Source of the DNA: Janthinobacterium sp. CG3
Lineage (GTDB): Bacteria; Pseudomonadota; Gammaproteobacteria; Burkholderiales; Burkholderiaceae_D
Direction of reading: 5' to 3'
DNA length: 64,000 nucleotides
Assembly: GCF_000344615.1 (NCBI RefSeq)
Contig: NZ_KB467824.1
Span: forward strand, 4,243,767 to 4,307,766
Shown here: positions 58,486 to 64,000 of the stretch, piece by piece
Layout of the letters: each line of letters opens with the position of its first letter
Position numbering within the stretch: position 1 is the stretch's first letter
The notes under the pieces: generated by a model
The model's database searches: none
What the model saw: the letters and a program-made list of their open reading frames with translations, nothing else
Told to the model about the DNA's origin: nothing
Translations under genes and position numbers: made by a program

Positions 58486-59007
58486 CTAACCGAGCGGGTC
58501 GGCGGCCGTCTCCAGCTCGGTCAGCAGGCGCGACAGGCGATCGTCCAGCAGCGCCATGTCGGCCGGCTTGATCGACGCCAGAATCCGGTGCTCGTTGGCC
58601 ACGTGCGCCGTCACCGCGCGCTCGATCAACGCCAGCCCGGCCGGCGTCAGTTGCACCAGCACGCTGCGGGCGTCCTCGCAATTGGCCAGGCGCTCGACCA
58701 GGCCGCGGCTTTCCAGCCCCTTCAGCCGGTGCGTCATCGTCCCCGAGGTGATCATCAAGGTCGAGAACAGCGCCGTCGGCGCCAGCCGGTAGGGCGCGCC
58801 GGAACGCCGCAAGGTCGCCAGCACGTCGAATTCCCAATTGTTCAGGTCGAACAAGGCGAAGGTCTGGCCCAGCCGGCGCTCCAGCAGCACCGCGCAGCGC
58901 TTGATGCGCCCCACCAGCCCCATCGGCATGACGTCCAGGTCCGGGCGCTCGCGGTGCCACTGCGCCAAAATCGCATCCACCGCATCCAACTGCCGCTGTG
59001 TCGTCAT
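58486..59007 (-). CDS. MarR family transcriptional regulator
   Basis: This 173-residue winged-helix regulator is divergent from an EamA exporter. The DNA-binding region is LNNWEFDVLATLRRSG, then SGTMTHRLKGLESRGLVERL and the wing EDARSVLVQLTPAGLALIER. Helices at both ends form the dimer interface. AAGGTGG is placed 5 bases before the ATG. Two near-identical inverted repeats lie in the 70-base divergent region, so it probably represses itself and the exporter. The inducer is unknown. Confidence 0.94.
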   Translation of the reverse strand: MTTQRQLDAVDAILAQWHRERPDLDVMPMGLVGRIKRCAVLLERRLGQTFALFDLNNWEFDVLATLRRSGAPYRLAPTALFSTLMITSGTMTHRLKGLESRGLVERLANCEDARSVLVQLTPAGLALIERAVTAHVANEHRILASIKPADMALLDDRLSRLLTELETAADPLG

Positions 59008-59021
59008 GTGTCCACCTTTTT

Positions 59022-59037
59022 ATCTTGAAGTGAAGAT
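59022..59037. promoter_or_regulatory. Putative MarR operator 1
   Basis: ATCTT-GAAGTG-AAGAT is an inverted repeat in the 70-base region between the divergent MarR and EamA genes. Its partner is at 59057-59072. Confidence 0.65.
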
Positions 59038-59056
59038 TATATGCTAGACTTTATTT

Positions 59057-59072
59057 ATCTTGAATTGAAGGT
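59057..59072. promoter_or_regulatory. Putative MarR operator 2
   Basis: ATCTTGAATTGAAGGT repeats operator 1 with three changes, 35 bases further on and six bases before the EamA start codon, overlapping its ribosome binding region. Confidence 0.6.
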
Positions 59073-59077
59073 AAATT

Positions 59078-60010
59078 ATGCGCGCCACACCCTCCCCCAA
59101 AGTCGTCGTCGACACCCTGCTGACGGCGCTGGCGCCGGCCATCTGGGGCAGCACCTATATCGTCACCACCGAATTGCTGCCGCCGGACCGGCCATTCACC
59201 GCCGCCCTGCTGCGCTGCCTGCCCGCCGGCGTCTTGCTGACGCTGCTGGTGCGGCGCCTGCCCGAGCGGCGCCTGTGGGGCCGCCTGGCCGCGCTGTCGG
59301 CGCTCAACATCGGCTTCTTCCAGGCGCTGCTGTTCGTCGCCGCGTACCGGCTGCCGGGCGGGCTGGCCGCCGTCATGGGCGCCATCCAGCCGCTGCTGGT
59401 GATGGGGTTGGCGTGGGCGCTGGACCGGCGCCGGCCGGCCGCGCTGGCCATAGTCGCCGGCGTGCTGGGCGTGGGCGGCATGGCCGCGCTGCTGCTGTCC
59501 CCCGGCGCCGCGTGGGACCCGCTGGGCATCGCCGCGGCGCTGGCCGGCGCCGCCTGCATGGCGGCCGGCACCTTCCTGGCGCGGCGCTGGCAGTCCGACG
59601 TGCCGGTGCTCGCCTTCACCGGCTGGCAACTGCTGGCGGGCGGCTTGATGCTGGCGCCCGTCGCCTTGGCGGTCGACCCGCCGCTGCCGGCGCTGACGCC
59701 GGCCAACCTGCTCGGCTACGCCTACCTCGGCATCGTCGGCACGCTGTTGACGTATGTGTTGTGGTTCCGCGGCATCGCCCGCCTGTCGCCGGTGGCGGTG
59801 TCGTCGCTTGGGCTACTCAGCCCGCTGATGGCGGTGCTGCTCGGCTGGGCGCTGCTGGGCCAGGCCATGACGGGCTGGTCGCTGGCGGGCCTGCTCACCG
59901 TGCTTGGCAGCATTCTCGCGGTGCAGTGGGCGGCGCGCCCGGCCGCAGCGGCCGGCGCCGCCGCAAACCCAGCAAAGGCCATCAGCCAAGCTTCGGCCCC
60001 GAGGGTTTGA
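59078..60010 (+). CDS. EamA family exporter
   Basis: This 310-residue inner-membrane protein of the drug/metabolite transporter superfamily has ten hydrophobic segments in two EamA repeats: LAPAIWGSTYIVTTELLPP, AAVMGAIQPLLVMGLAWALD, then LGIVGTLLTYVLWFRGIARL and SSLGLLSPLMAVLLGWALLG. The substrate is unknown; drug or amino acid export is usual. The last residues (SQASAPRV) and the stop codon lie within a palindromic repeat element, so the C-terminus may be repeat-derived. Control by the divergent MarR is likely. Confidence 0.93.
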   Translation: MRATPSPKVVVDTLLTALAPAIWGSTYIVTTELLPPDRPFTAALLRCLPAGVLLTLLVRRLPERRLWGRLAALSALNIGFFQALLFVAAYRLPGGLAAVMGAIQPLLVMGLAWALDRRRPAALAIVAGVLGVGGMAALLLSPGAAWDPLGIAAALAGAACMAAGTFLARRWQSDVPVLAFTGWQLLAGGLMLAPVALAVDPPLPALTPANLLGYAYLGIVGTLLTYVLWFRGIARLSPVAVSSLGLLSPLMAVLLGWALLGQAMTGWSLAGLLTVLGSILAVQWAARPAAAAGAAANPAKAISQASAPRV

Positions 60011-60035
60011 CCCCGGGTCTGCGCCCTTGGTTTAT
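59991..60035. repeat. Dispersed palindromic element overlapping a gene end
   Basis: CTTCGGCCCCGAGGGTTTGA runs into CCCCGGG and then GCGCCCTTGGTTTAT. The TGA in the core is the stop codon of the EamA gene. Core and right arm match the family. Confidence 0.78.
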
Positions 60036-60089
60036 ATTATCGTTATTAACATTTTTATATTCAAGCAATCACTTAACTAGGAGCACGCC

Positions 60090-60707
60090 ATGCATAGCAC
60101 CATCCAGTCCCTGATCGAATCGCGCATTTCGGCCAACCACTTCGACAGCAGCCGCCAGTTGGCCGAAACCGAGATCGCCGAGCTGGTCCGCCTGGCGACG
60201 CTGGCGCCGACGGCCTACAATTTCCAGAACTGGAAGTTCATCGCGGTGCGCTCGCCCGAGGCGAAGGCGCGCCTGAAAGCGGTGGCGTACCAGCAGCAGA
60301 AGGTGCTCGACGCGGCCGTCACCTTCATCATCTGCGGCACGCTGGCGGCGCACGAGGGGCTGGCCCAGGCGCTGCGGCCGGCGGTCGAGGCCGGCATCAT
60401 GCCGCAGGCGATGTCCGATTCGTGGGTGGCGCTGGCCAAGGGTTCGCATCCCAGCCAGCCGCAATTGCAACGCGACGAGGCGGTGCGCTCGGCCTCGCTG
60501 GCGGCGATGACGTTGATGCTGGCGGCCGAGGGCATGGGCCTGGTGAGCAGCGCGATGAGCGGTTTCGATCCGGCCGGCGTGGAACGCGAGTTCAACCTGG
60601 CCGCCGGCGACGTGCCGGTGATGCTGGTAACGGTCGGCTACGCGGCGCCGGGCAACTGGCCGCAAAAGCCGCGCAAGGCGCTCGCCGATGTGCTCGAATA
60701 CGCTTGA
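60090..60707 (+). CDS. Nitroreductase family protein
   Basis: This is a 205-residue FMN-dependent oxidoreductase. The N-terminus has ESRISANHFD, then the flavin contact segment LATLAPTAYNFQNWKFIAVR and C-terminal MTLMLAAEGMGLVSSAMSGF with VPVMLVTVGYAAPGNWPQKP. Substrate is unknown: nitro compounds, quinones or dehydrogenation reactions are possible. TAGGAG eight bases before the ATG is a strong ribosome binding site. The A/T-rich 60030-60080 stretch probably holds its promoter. A long hairpin follows. Confidence 0.92.
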   Translation: MHSTIQSLIESRISANHFDSSRQLAETEIAELVRLATLAPTAYNFQNWKFIAVRSPEAKARLKAVAYQQQKVLDAAVTFIICGTLAAHEGLAQALRPAVEAGIMPQAMSDSWVALAKGSHPSQPQLQRDEAVRSASLAAMTLMLAAEGMGLVSSAMSGFDPAGVEREFNLAAGDVPVMLVTVGYAAPGNWPQKPRKALADVLEYA

Positions 60708-60777
60708 AGCGCCGGGCCAACGATAAAACGGCCCCGGCCGGCAGCGCCGCCGGGGGACCGTTGCTTGCAAACTGCAC

Positions 60778-60810
60778 CGGCCGCGCAGTTGTCCTACGCC
60801 TGCGCGGCCG
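60778..60810. terminator. Hairpin between convergent genes
   Basis: CGGCCGCGCA, a 13-base loop, then TGCGCGGCCG: a perfect 10-bp stem between the nitroreductase and DUF799 genes. There is no T-run on either side. Confidence 0.5.
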
Positions 60811-60843
60811 CTCCCCGACAGCGGGGGGGTGGCCGCGCCACGG

Positions 60844-61506
60844 TTAGTTCTTGTCGTAGTTGACCGAACGGGGGCCGTACAACAGACCGTTGTTCAAGCC
60901 GCCAGACAACAAGCGCGCGCTGGTCACCCCGGCGATCGGGTGGGCCGCATCCGTCGCCGTGTTGATGATCTGCTTGACGGCCGCCGTGATCAGGATGCCG
61001 ATCAGCCCGCCGCCGCTGTTGTTGCCGCCCTCGTTGTCGGACGCCGTCGCCACGCCGGTCCACAGCACGGCGCCGGTTTTCAGGTCCACCAGCCGGGCGT
61101 TGGCCGTGACCGCCGCGACGCTGGTGATCACCGCGTAGCTGGTGCCGTAGTTGCTGATCGTCACGTACAGGGCCGCGTCGGCGCCGAAGATCTCCTGGAT
61201 TTTCTTCGGTTCGACAGCGTGGATATCCGCGCTGCTGCTCAGGCCGTTCTGCTTGAAGGTTTCATCCACCAGCGCCACCGGCAACACGTAATAACCGGCT
61301 TCGGCCAGCGGATAGCTGACCTGCGACAGCACGCTGTAGGTCGCCTTGATATCGGGCGAGTTATTCAACGGCGGCAGCACCACGATCGAGCGCGGTTTGC
61401 TCGCTTTGAACGCGGTATAGTCGTACGGCGCCGGTTTGGTGGCGCAACCAACCACCAGCAGGGCGGGCAACACGCCAGCCGCCAATTTCAAGCATCTTTT
61501 CAACAT
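60844..61506 (-). CDS. DUF799 (GNA1162-type) lipoprotein
   Basis: This 220-residue lipoprotein has a signal peptide ending in the lipobox VVGC (KLAAGVLPALLVVGCATKP). The mature domain includes PRSIVVLPPLNNSPDIKATY, SVLSQVSYPLAEAGYYVLPV, then IFGADAALYVTISNYGTSY and a C-terminal GGLIGILITAAVKQII. It belongs to DUF799, the family of the Neisseria antigen GNA1162, and resembles TolB/CsgG-like secretion lipoproteins. It is the last gene of a three-lipoprotein operon, one base after the DUF4810 gene. The joint function is unknown. Confidence 0.92.
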   Translation of the reverse strand: MLKRCLKLAAGVLPALLVVGCATKPAPYDYTAFKASKPRSIVVLPPLNNSPDIKATYSVLSQVSYPLAEAGYYVLPVALVDETFKQNGLSSSADIHAVEPKKIQEIFGADAALYVTISNYGTSYAVITSVAAVTANARLVDLKTGAVLWTGVATASDNEGGNNSGGGLIGILITAAVKQIINTATDAAHPIAGVTSARLLSGGLNNGLLYGPRSVNYDKN

Positions 61507-61507
61507 C

Positions 61508-61888
61508 TTATTTCTCGCTTTTCTTGTTTTTCTTGAGTAAAAAATCCATGTAGGCGGCCGACTCCGGGAACAGCTTTTTCTCTGCCTCGAATTGCGGCGC
61601 GACCAGCGCGTCTTTACCCGTCATCGCGTACAGCATGCCCAGATGGGCGTGGTAGCCGGGCGGCGCCATGTTTCCGTTCGAATCGATCAGCAGCAGGTTT
61701 TTTTCCAACACCGCGATCTGCTGGTCCGGGCTTTCACCTTTGAAATGCTGATACACCTGGGGCTGATAGCCATCCCATTGATACAAGGTCTTCGGCGCAG
61801 TATGGCACCCCGTCAATACCGCGCCCATGGCGACGACCAGCGCGATGGCGGCCGGTTTTGTTATTAATGTATGCATATTTATCATCAT
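61508..61888 (-). CDS. DUF4810 lipoprotein
   Basis: This 126-residue lipoprotein has a signal peptide with lipobox LTGC (IALVVAMGAVLTGCHTAPKT). The mature part has LYQWDGYQPQVYQHFKG and then a helical region resembling a short TPR (PPGYHAHLGMLYAMTGK, ESAAYMDFLLKKNKKSEK). It sits between the CsgG-like and DUF799 genes and is co-oriented with them, six and one base apart. Several Met codons lie at the start; ATG 61888 is the first. Function unknown. Confidence 0.9.
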   Translation of the reverse strand: MMINMHTLITKPAAIALVVAMGAVLTGCHTAPKTLYQWDGYQPQVYQHFKGESPDQQIAVLEKNLLLIDSNGNMAPPGYHAHLGMLYAMTGKDALVAPQFEAEKKLFPESAAYMDFLLKKNKKSEK

Positions 61889-61894
61889 GGTGGT

Positions 61895-62569
61895 TTATTT
61901 CGACGCCCAGGCGCCCGTTTGCATGCCCTCGACCAGGCGGGTGACGGCTTCGCGCACGGCCAAATCCAATACCTTGCCGTTCAGGGTGGCGTCGTAGCTG
62001 GCGGTGCCGCCAAAACCGATAATTTCGCGGTTCGACAGGCTGTACTCGCCGGCGCCCTGGCTGGAATACACCACTTCGGAGGTGTTGATGTTGACGATAT
62101 TCAGCGTCACTTTGGCATAGGCGACCTGGGTTTTGCCACGCCCGAGAATGCCGAACAGCTGGTGGTCGCCGACTTCTTTGCGGCCGAATTCGGTGACGTC
62201 GCCGGTCACGACGAAATCGGCGCCTTTAATCGACTGGGATTGTTTTTTGAAGTCGGATTCCTGCTTCAGCTCCGGCATATTATCGCGGTCCAATACATTG
62301 AAGCGATTGGTTTGCTGCATGTGCGAAATCAGGATCGTTTTGGCTTGGCCGCCCAGGCGATCCACGCCGTCGGAGAAAATACCGCGCATGAAACTGGAAC
62401 GGTTATCGAATTTACCGACAGAGATAAGGGCGCGCGTACCGGCGGGGGCGCGGTTCGCCGCGGCGGCGGTGGGTACCACCAGCGCTTGCGAGGTTTCAGT
62501 GGCGCAGCCGGCGAGGGTGGCGGCCATCAGTGCGGCAAGCAGCAGATTGCCAAATTTGTTTTGTTTCAC
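61895..62569 (-). CDS. CsgG/HfaB-like outer-membrane lipoprotein
   Basis: This 224-residue lipoprotein has a signal peptide ending AATLAGC. The CsgG/HfaB domain is seen as RALISVGKFDNRSSFMRGIF, then AKTILISHMQQTNRFNVLDR, GADFVVTGDVTEFGRKEVG and the C-terminal AVREAVTRLVEGMQTG. In curli systems CsgG forms the secretion pore; here it is shorter and is paired with DUF4810 and DUF799 lipoproteins instead. GTG 62569 is selected because GGAG lies 6 bases upstream; ATG 62581 covers that site but would add four residues. First gene of the cassette. Confidence 0.9.
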   Translation of the reverse strand: MKQNKFGNLLLAALMAATLAGCATETSQALVVPTAAAANRAPAGTRALISVGKFDNRSSFMRGIFSDGVDRLGGQAKTILISHMQQTNRFNVLDRDNMPELKQESDFKKQSQSIKGADFVVTGDVTEFGRKEVGDHQLFGILGRGKTQVAYAKVTLNIVNINTSEVVYSSQGAGEYSLSNREIIGFGGTASYDATLNGKVLDLAVREAVTRLVEGMQTGAWASK

Positions 62570-62587
62570 GGTAAACTCCATAAGATG

Positions 62588-62646
62588 TGGCATATAAAAT
62601 ATTGCCATAAAAATTACGCAGCCCAGAGTCTACCGCAAATATTGCC
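62588..62646. promoter_or_regulatory. Repeated site upstream of the CsgG cassette
   Basis: AAATATTGCC occurs at 62597-62606 and again at 62637-62646, exactly 40 bases (about four helical turns) apart. The first copy is part of an inverted repeat TGGCA-N10-TGCCA (62588-62607). The region is A/T-rich and must hold the promoter of the cassette. The regulator is unknown. Confidence 0.45.
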
Positions 62647-62732
62647 TCATAGAAAATATTAATTTCTAAATAAAAGGAACCGTCCGCGCCGCGGCGCTGC
62701 GCGCCATGGTTTCCCGACCGGGCCGCGGCAGG

Positions 62733-63497
62733 CTACACCAGTTTTTGCGCGATCAGCTTGGCGCGCAGGCGCTTGGCCTTTTCGACGTGGACGTCGTCGT
62801 TGACGAAGACGATCTCGTCCTTGAAGCTGAGCAGCGCGCCGTCGACGCCGCCGACCGGCTCGACGCGGAAGTCGACCAGGTCCGGGTCCTTGCCCAGTTT
62901 TTTCGCCAGCGGGTCGGCCACGTACACCAGCCAGCCGCCGACGTAGGGCTTGCCGGTCTCGACCGCCTCGGCGAAATCGAAGGAAAAGATGCGCGCCCTT
63001 TCCGGCTGCCAGAATTTGATCGCCTCGACGAACAGGTCGCGGATGAAACCGAAGATGTAAAACTCGGGATGCGGGAAATTCAGGTGGTCGGACGTGGGGA
63101 ACTGGATCGTCACCGTGTTGAACACTTGCTCCGAGCTCTTGCCGGCGTGGATGTTGACGGCCACCATGCCGTCCTCGGCCGAGCCGCAATTGACGAAGTT
63201 CATCTGGAAGCCGCGCCAGCCGACCGACGCCCACACCGGCGAGCCGTCCGGATTGGCGACGTTGTAGACCTGGTCGCTCACGCCGGCGTGCTTGTAGATC
63301 AGCTTGTCCAGGTTGGACAGCTTCGGACTCAGTTTGACGACCGGCTCGGACTCGTCTTCGCCGACCCATTCCATGGACTCGAACACCGGGTGGGTCTGCG
63401 CCAGGAATTCCAGGAACTCGCGCACCTTGTCGGCGTACTGGCGCAGGGTCAACGGATTGCCCTTCCAGTACAAACCCAAAACGTATTCGTCCATCAT
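62733..63497 (-). CDS. Hypothetical protein, weak resemblance to Imm52
   Basis: This is a 254-residue soluble protein. It begins MDEYVLGLYWKGNPLTLRQY and has VREFLEFLAQTHPVFESMEW, NFPHPEFYIFGFIRDLFVEA and YVGGWLVYVADPLAKKLGKD. The N-terminal YxGxYW pattern with a helix and PxFxxW recalls the Imm52 immunity-protein family, but I am not sure. There is no toxin or secretion gene next to it. GGGGAG eight bases upstream supports ATG 63497. A good promoter lies at 63568-63596. Confidence 0.8.
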   Translation of the reverse strand: MMDEYVLGLYWKGNPLTLRQYADKVREFLEFLAQTHPVFESMEWVGEDESEPVVKLSPKLSNLDKLIYKHAGVSDQVYNVANPDGSPVWASVGWRGFQMNFVNCGSAEDGMVAVNIHAGKSSEQVFNTVTIQFPTSDHLNFPHPEFYIFGFIRDLFVEAIKFWQPERARIFSFDFAEAVETGKPYVGGWLVYVADPLAKKLGKDPDLVDFRVEPVGGVDGALLSFKDEIVFVNDDVHVEKAKRLRAKLIAQKLV

Positions 63498-63567
63498 CGC
63501 ACTTCTCCCCTATTGGCACGCGCGCGCGCGCCGCCCCGCCGCATCCGCCACCATGTTGTCCGCGTGT

Positions 63568-63596
63568 ATTGTCGGACGAAATAATATTGCCGTCAA
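63568..63596 (-). promoter_or_regulatory. Sigma-70 promoter of the gene at 62733-63497
   Basis: On the minus strand TTGACG (63596-63591) and GACAAT (63573-63568) are 17 bases apart, giving a start near 63560 and a leader of about 60 bases. Confidence 0.6.
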
Positions 63597-63632
63597 GAAA
63601 TGTAACGCGCCGCTCGGAATTATTCACACCGT

Positions 63633-64000
63633 CTACTCCGCCGCCGCCTCGTAGCGCCGCAAGCCCTCCAGGTCGAGCACGCGGATGCCGCCGTAGTCGA
63701 GCCGCAACAGGCCGTGCTTTTCCAGCACCTGCAGGGCCTGGTTGGCGCGCTGGCGGGACGAACCCGACAGCAAACCGACCTCTTCCTGCGAAATCTGCAC
63801 CAGTTGTTCAATCCCCGGATACAGGTGCGAATGGAACATCGACGCCAGGCAGCGCGCCACCCGGGTGTTGAGGTCGAGCAGGCGCTCGTTTTCAACCATG
63901 CCGATGAACTGGCCGAGCCGTTCGTTCAGTTGCATCAGCAAAAACCGCGTGAACGGCAGGCTGGTGTCGAGCAGCCAGTGGAAGGTGGCCGCCGGCATGC
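63633..64000 (-). CDS. Crp/Fnr family regulator, C-terminal part
   Basis: At least 122 residues are visible; the N-terminus lies beyond the right edge. The segment contains the dimerisation helix (LPFTRFLLMQLNERLGQFI), ENERLLDLNTRVARCLASMF and the helix-turn-helix VQISQEEVGLLSGSSRQRAN with ALQVLEKHGLLRLDYGGI as recognition and wing region. The effector-binding domain is not seen, so ligand and any iron-sulfur cysteines cannot be judged. It could be related to the FNR-type site at 26880, but nothing in this window shows that. Confidence 0.9.
   Translation of the reverse strand, partial: MPAATFHWLLDTSLPFTRFLLMQLNERLGQFIGMVENERLLDLNTRVARCLASMFHSHLYPGIEQLVQISQEEVGLLSGSSRQRANQALQVLEKHGLLRLDYGGIRVLDLEGLRRYEAAAE

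Overview
The window reads as chromosomal DNA of a GC-rich betaproteobacterium. The best guess is the family Oxalobacteraceae (Massilia/Duganella type). The support is the very high third-position GC, the gene order hemA-prfA-dsbB-prmC, minCDE, metR/metE, a polyhydroxybutyrate locus (phaA, phaB, phasin), a proteobacterial-type gshA, and Kup, EttA and M13 peptidases. The family level is inference; no rRNA or other marker is present to fix it. Most of the window is housekeeping and accessory core sequence; no complete mobile element, prophage or CRISPR array is seen.

Layout. 1-863: a truncated small gene, a lower-GC stretch without a convincing gene, and tRNA-Arg(CCG), possibly the edge of an island. 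1061-4444: cytochrome c5, a DUF6506 gene and a chemoreceptor. 4636-11126: two paralogous exported M13 metallopeptidases flanking an RsbRD-PAS-GGDEF-EAL c-di-GMP protein. 11360-16996: a TonB-dependent receptor, an S41 protease and a FabH-like synthase with a coupled leader ORF. 17161-24002: a YbaL-type antiporter, FadH, an exported SRPBCC protein, two small proteins and prolyl aminopeptidase. 24163-26799: phaB, phaA and phasin; the phasin has an FNR-type site upstream. 26931-30302: divergent metR/metE with a MetR box. 30525-33940: minCDE, a small DUF697-like protein and a degenerate response regulator. 34027-37910: hemA, prfA, dsbB, prmC. 38125-41425: gshA, an acetylpolyamine amidohydrolase-like enzyme and ohr. 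41576-42816: two broken convergent genes of a decayed glycan locus. 42900-50156: ElaA-like GNAT, FKBP lipoprotein, kup, rarD, corA, ettA. 50271-53959: outer-membrane barrel, AlkB, a small hypothetical protein and a GGDEF protein. 54045-58300: DUF2520, DUF924 and MgtC overlapping in one operon, then an 85-residue protein coupled to aminopeptidase P. 58486-60707: a MarR regulator divergent from an EamA exporter with two matching operators, then a nitroreductase. 60844-62569: a three-lipoprotein cassette (CsgG-like, DUF4810, DUF799). 62733-64000: an unrecognised protein with weak Imm52 resemblance and the C-terminal part of a Crp/Fnr regulator.

Two dispersed repeat families stand out. One is a 40-75 bp palindromic element with outer arms like AAACCAAGGGC/GCCCTTGGTTT and a core like GGGTCxGACCCC; nearly every copy sits directly at the 3' end of a gene. 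The other is a REP-type element (GTAGGTCGGAT...ATCCGAC) in five intergenic spots. Several start codons were moved inward from the longest open frame because Shine-Dalgarno spacing, promoters or paralogues favour a GTG, TTG or later ATG. I did not find a convincing wholly new multigene system; the most unusual items are the 3'-end repeat family, the receiver domain lacking its phospho-acceptor Asp, the leader ORF overlapping the FabH-like gene, and the chimeric decayed locus.
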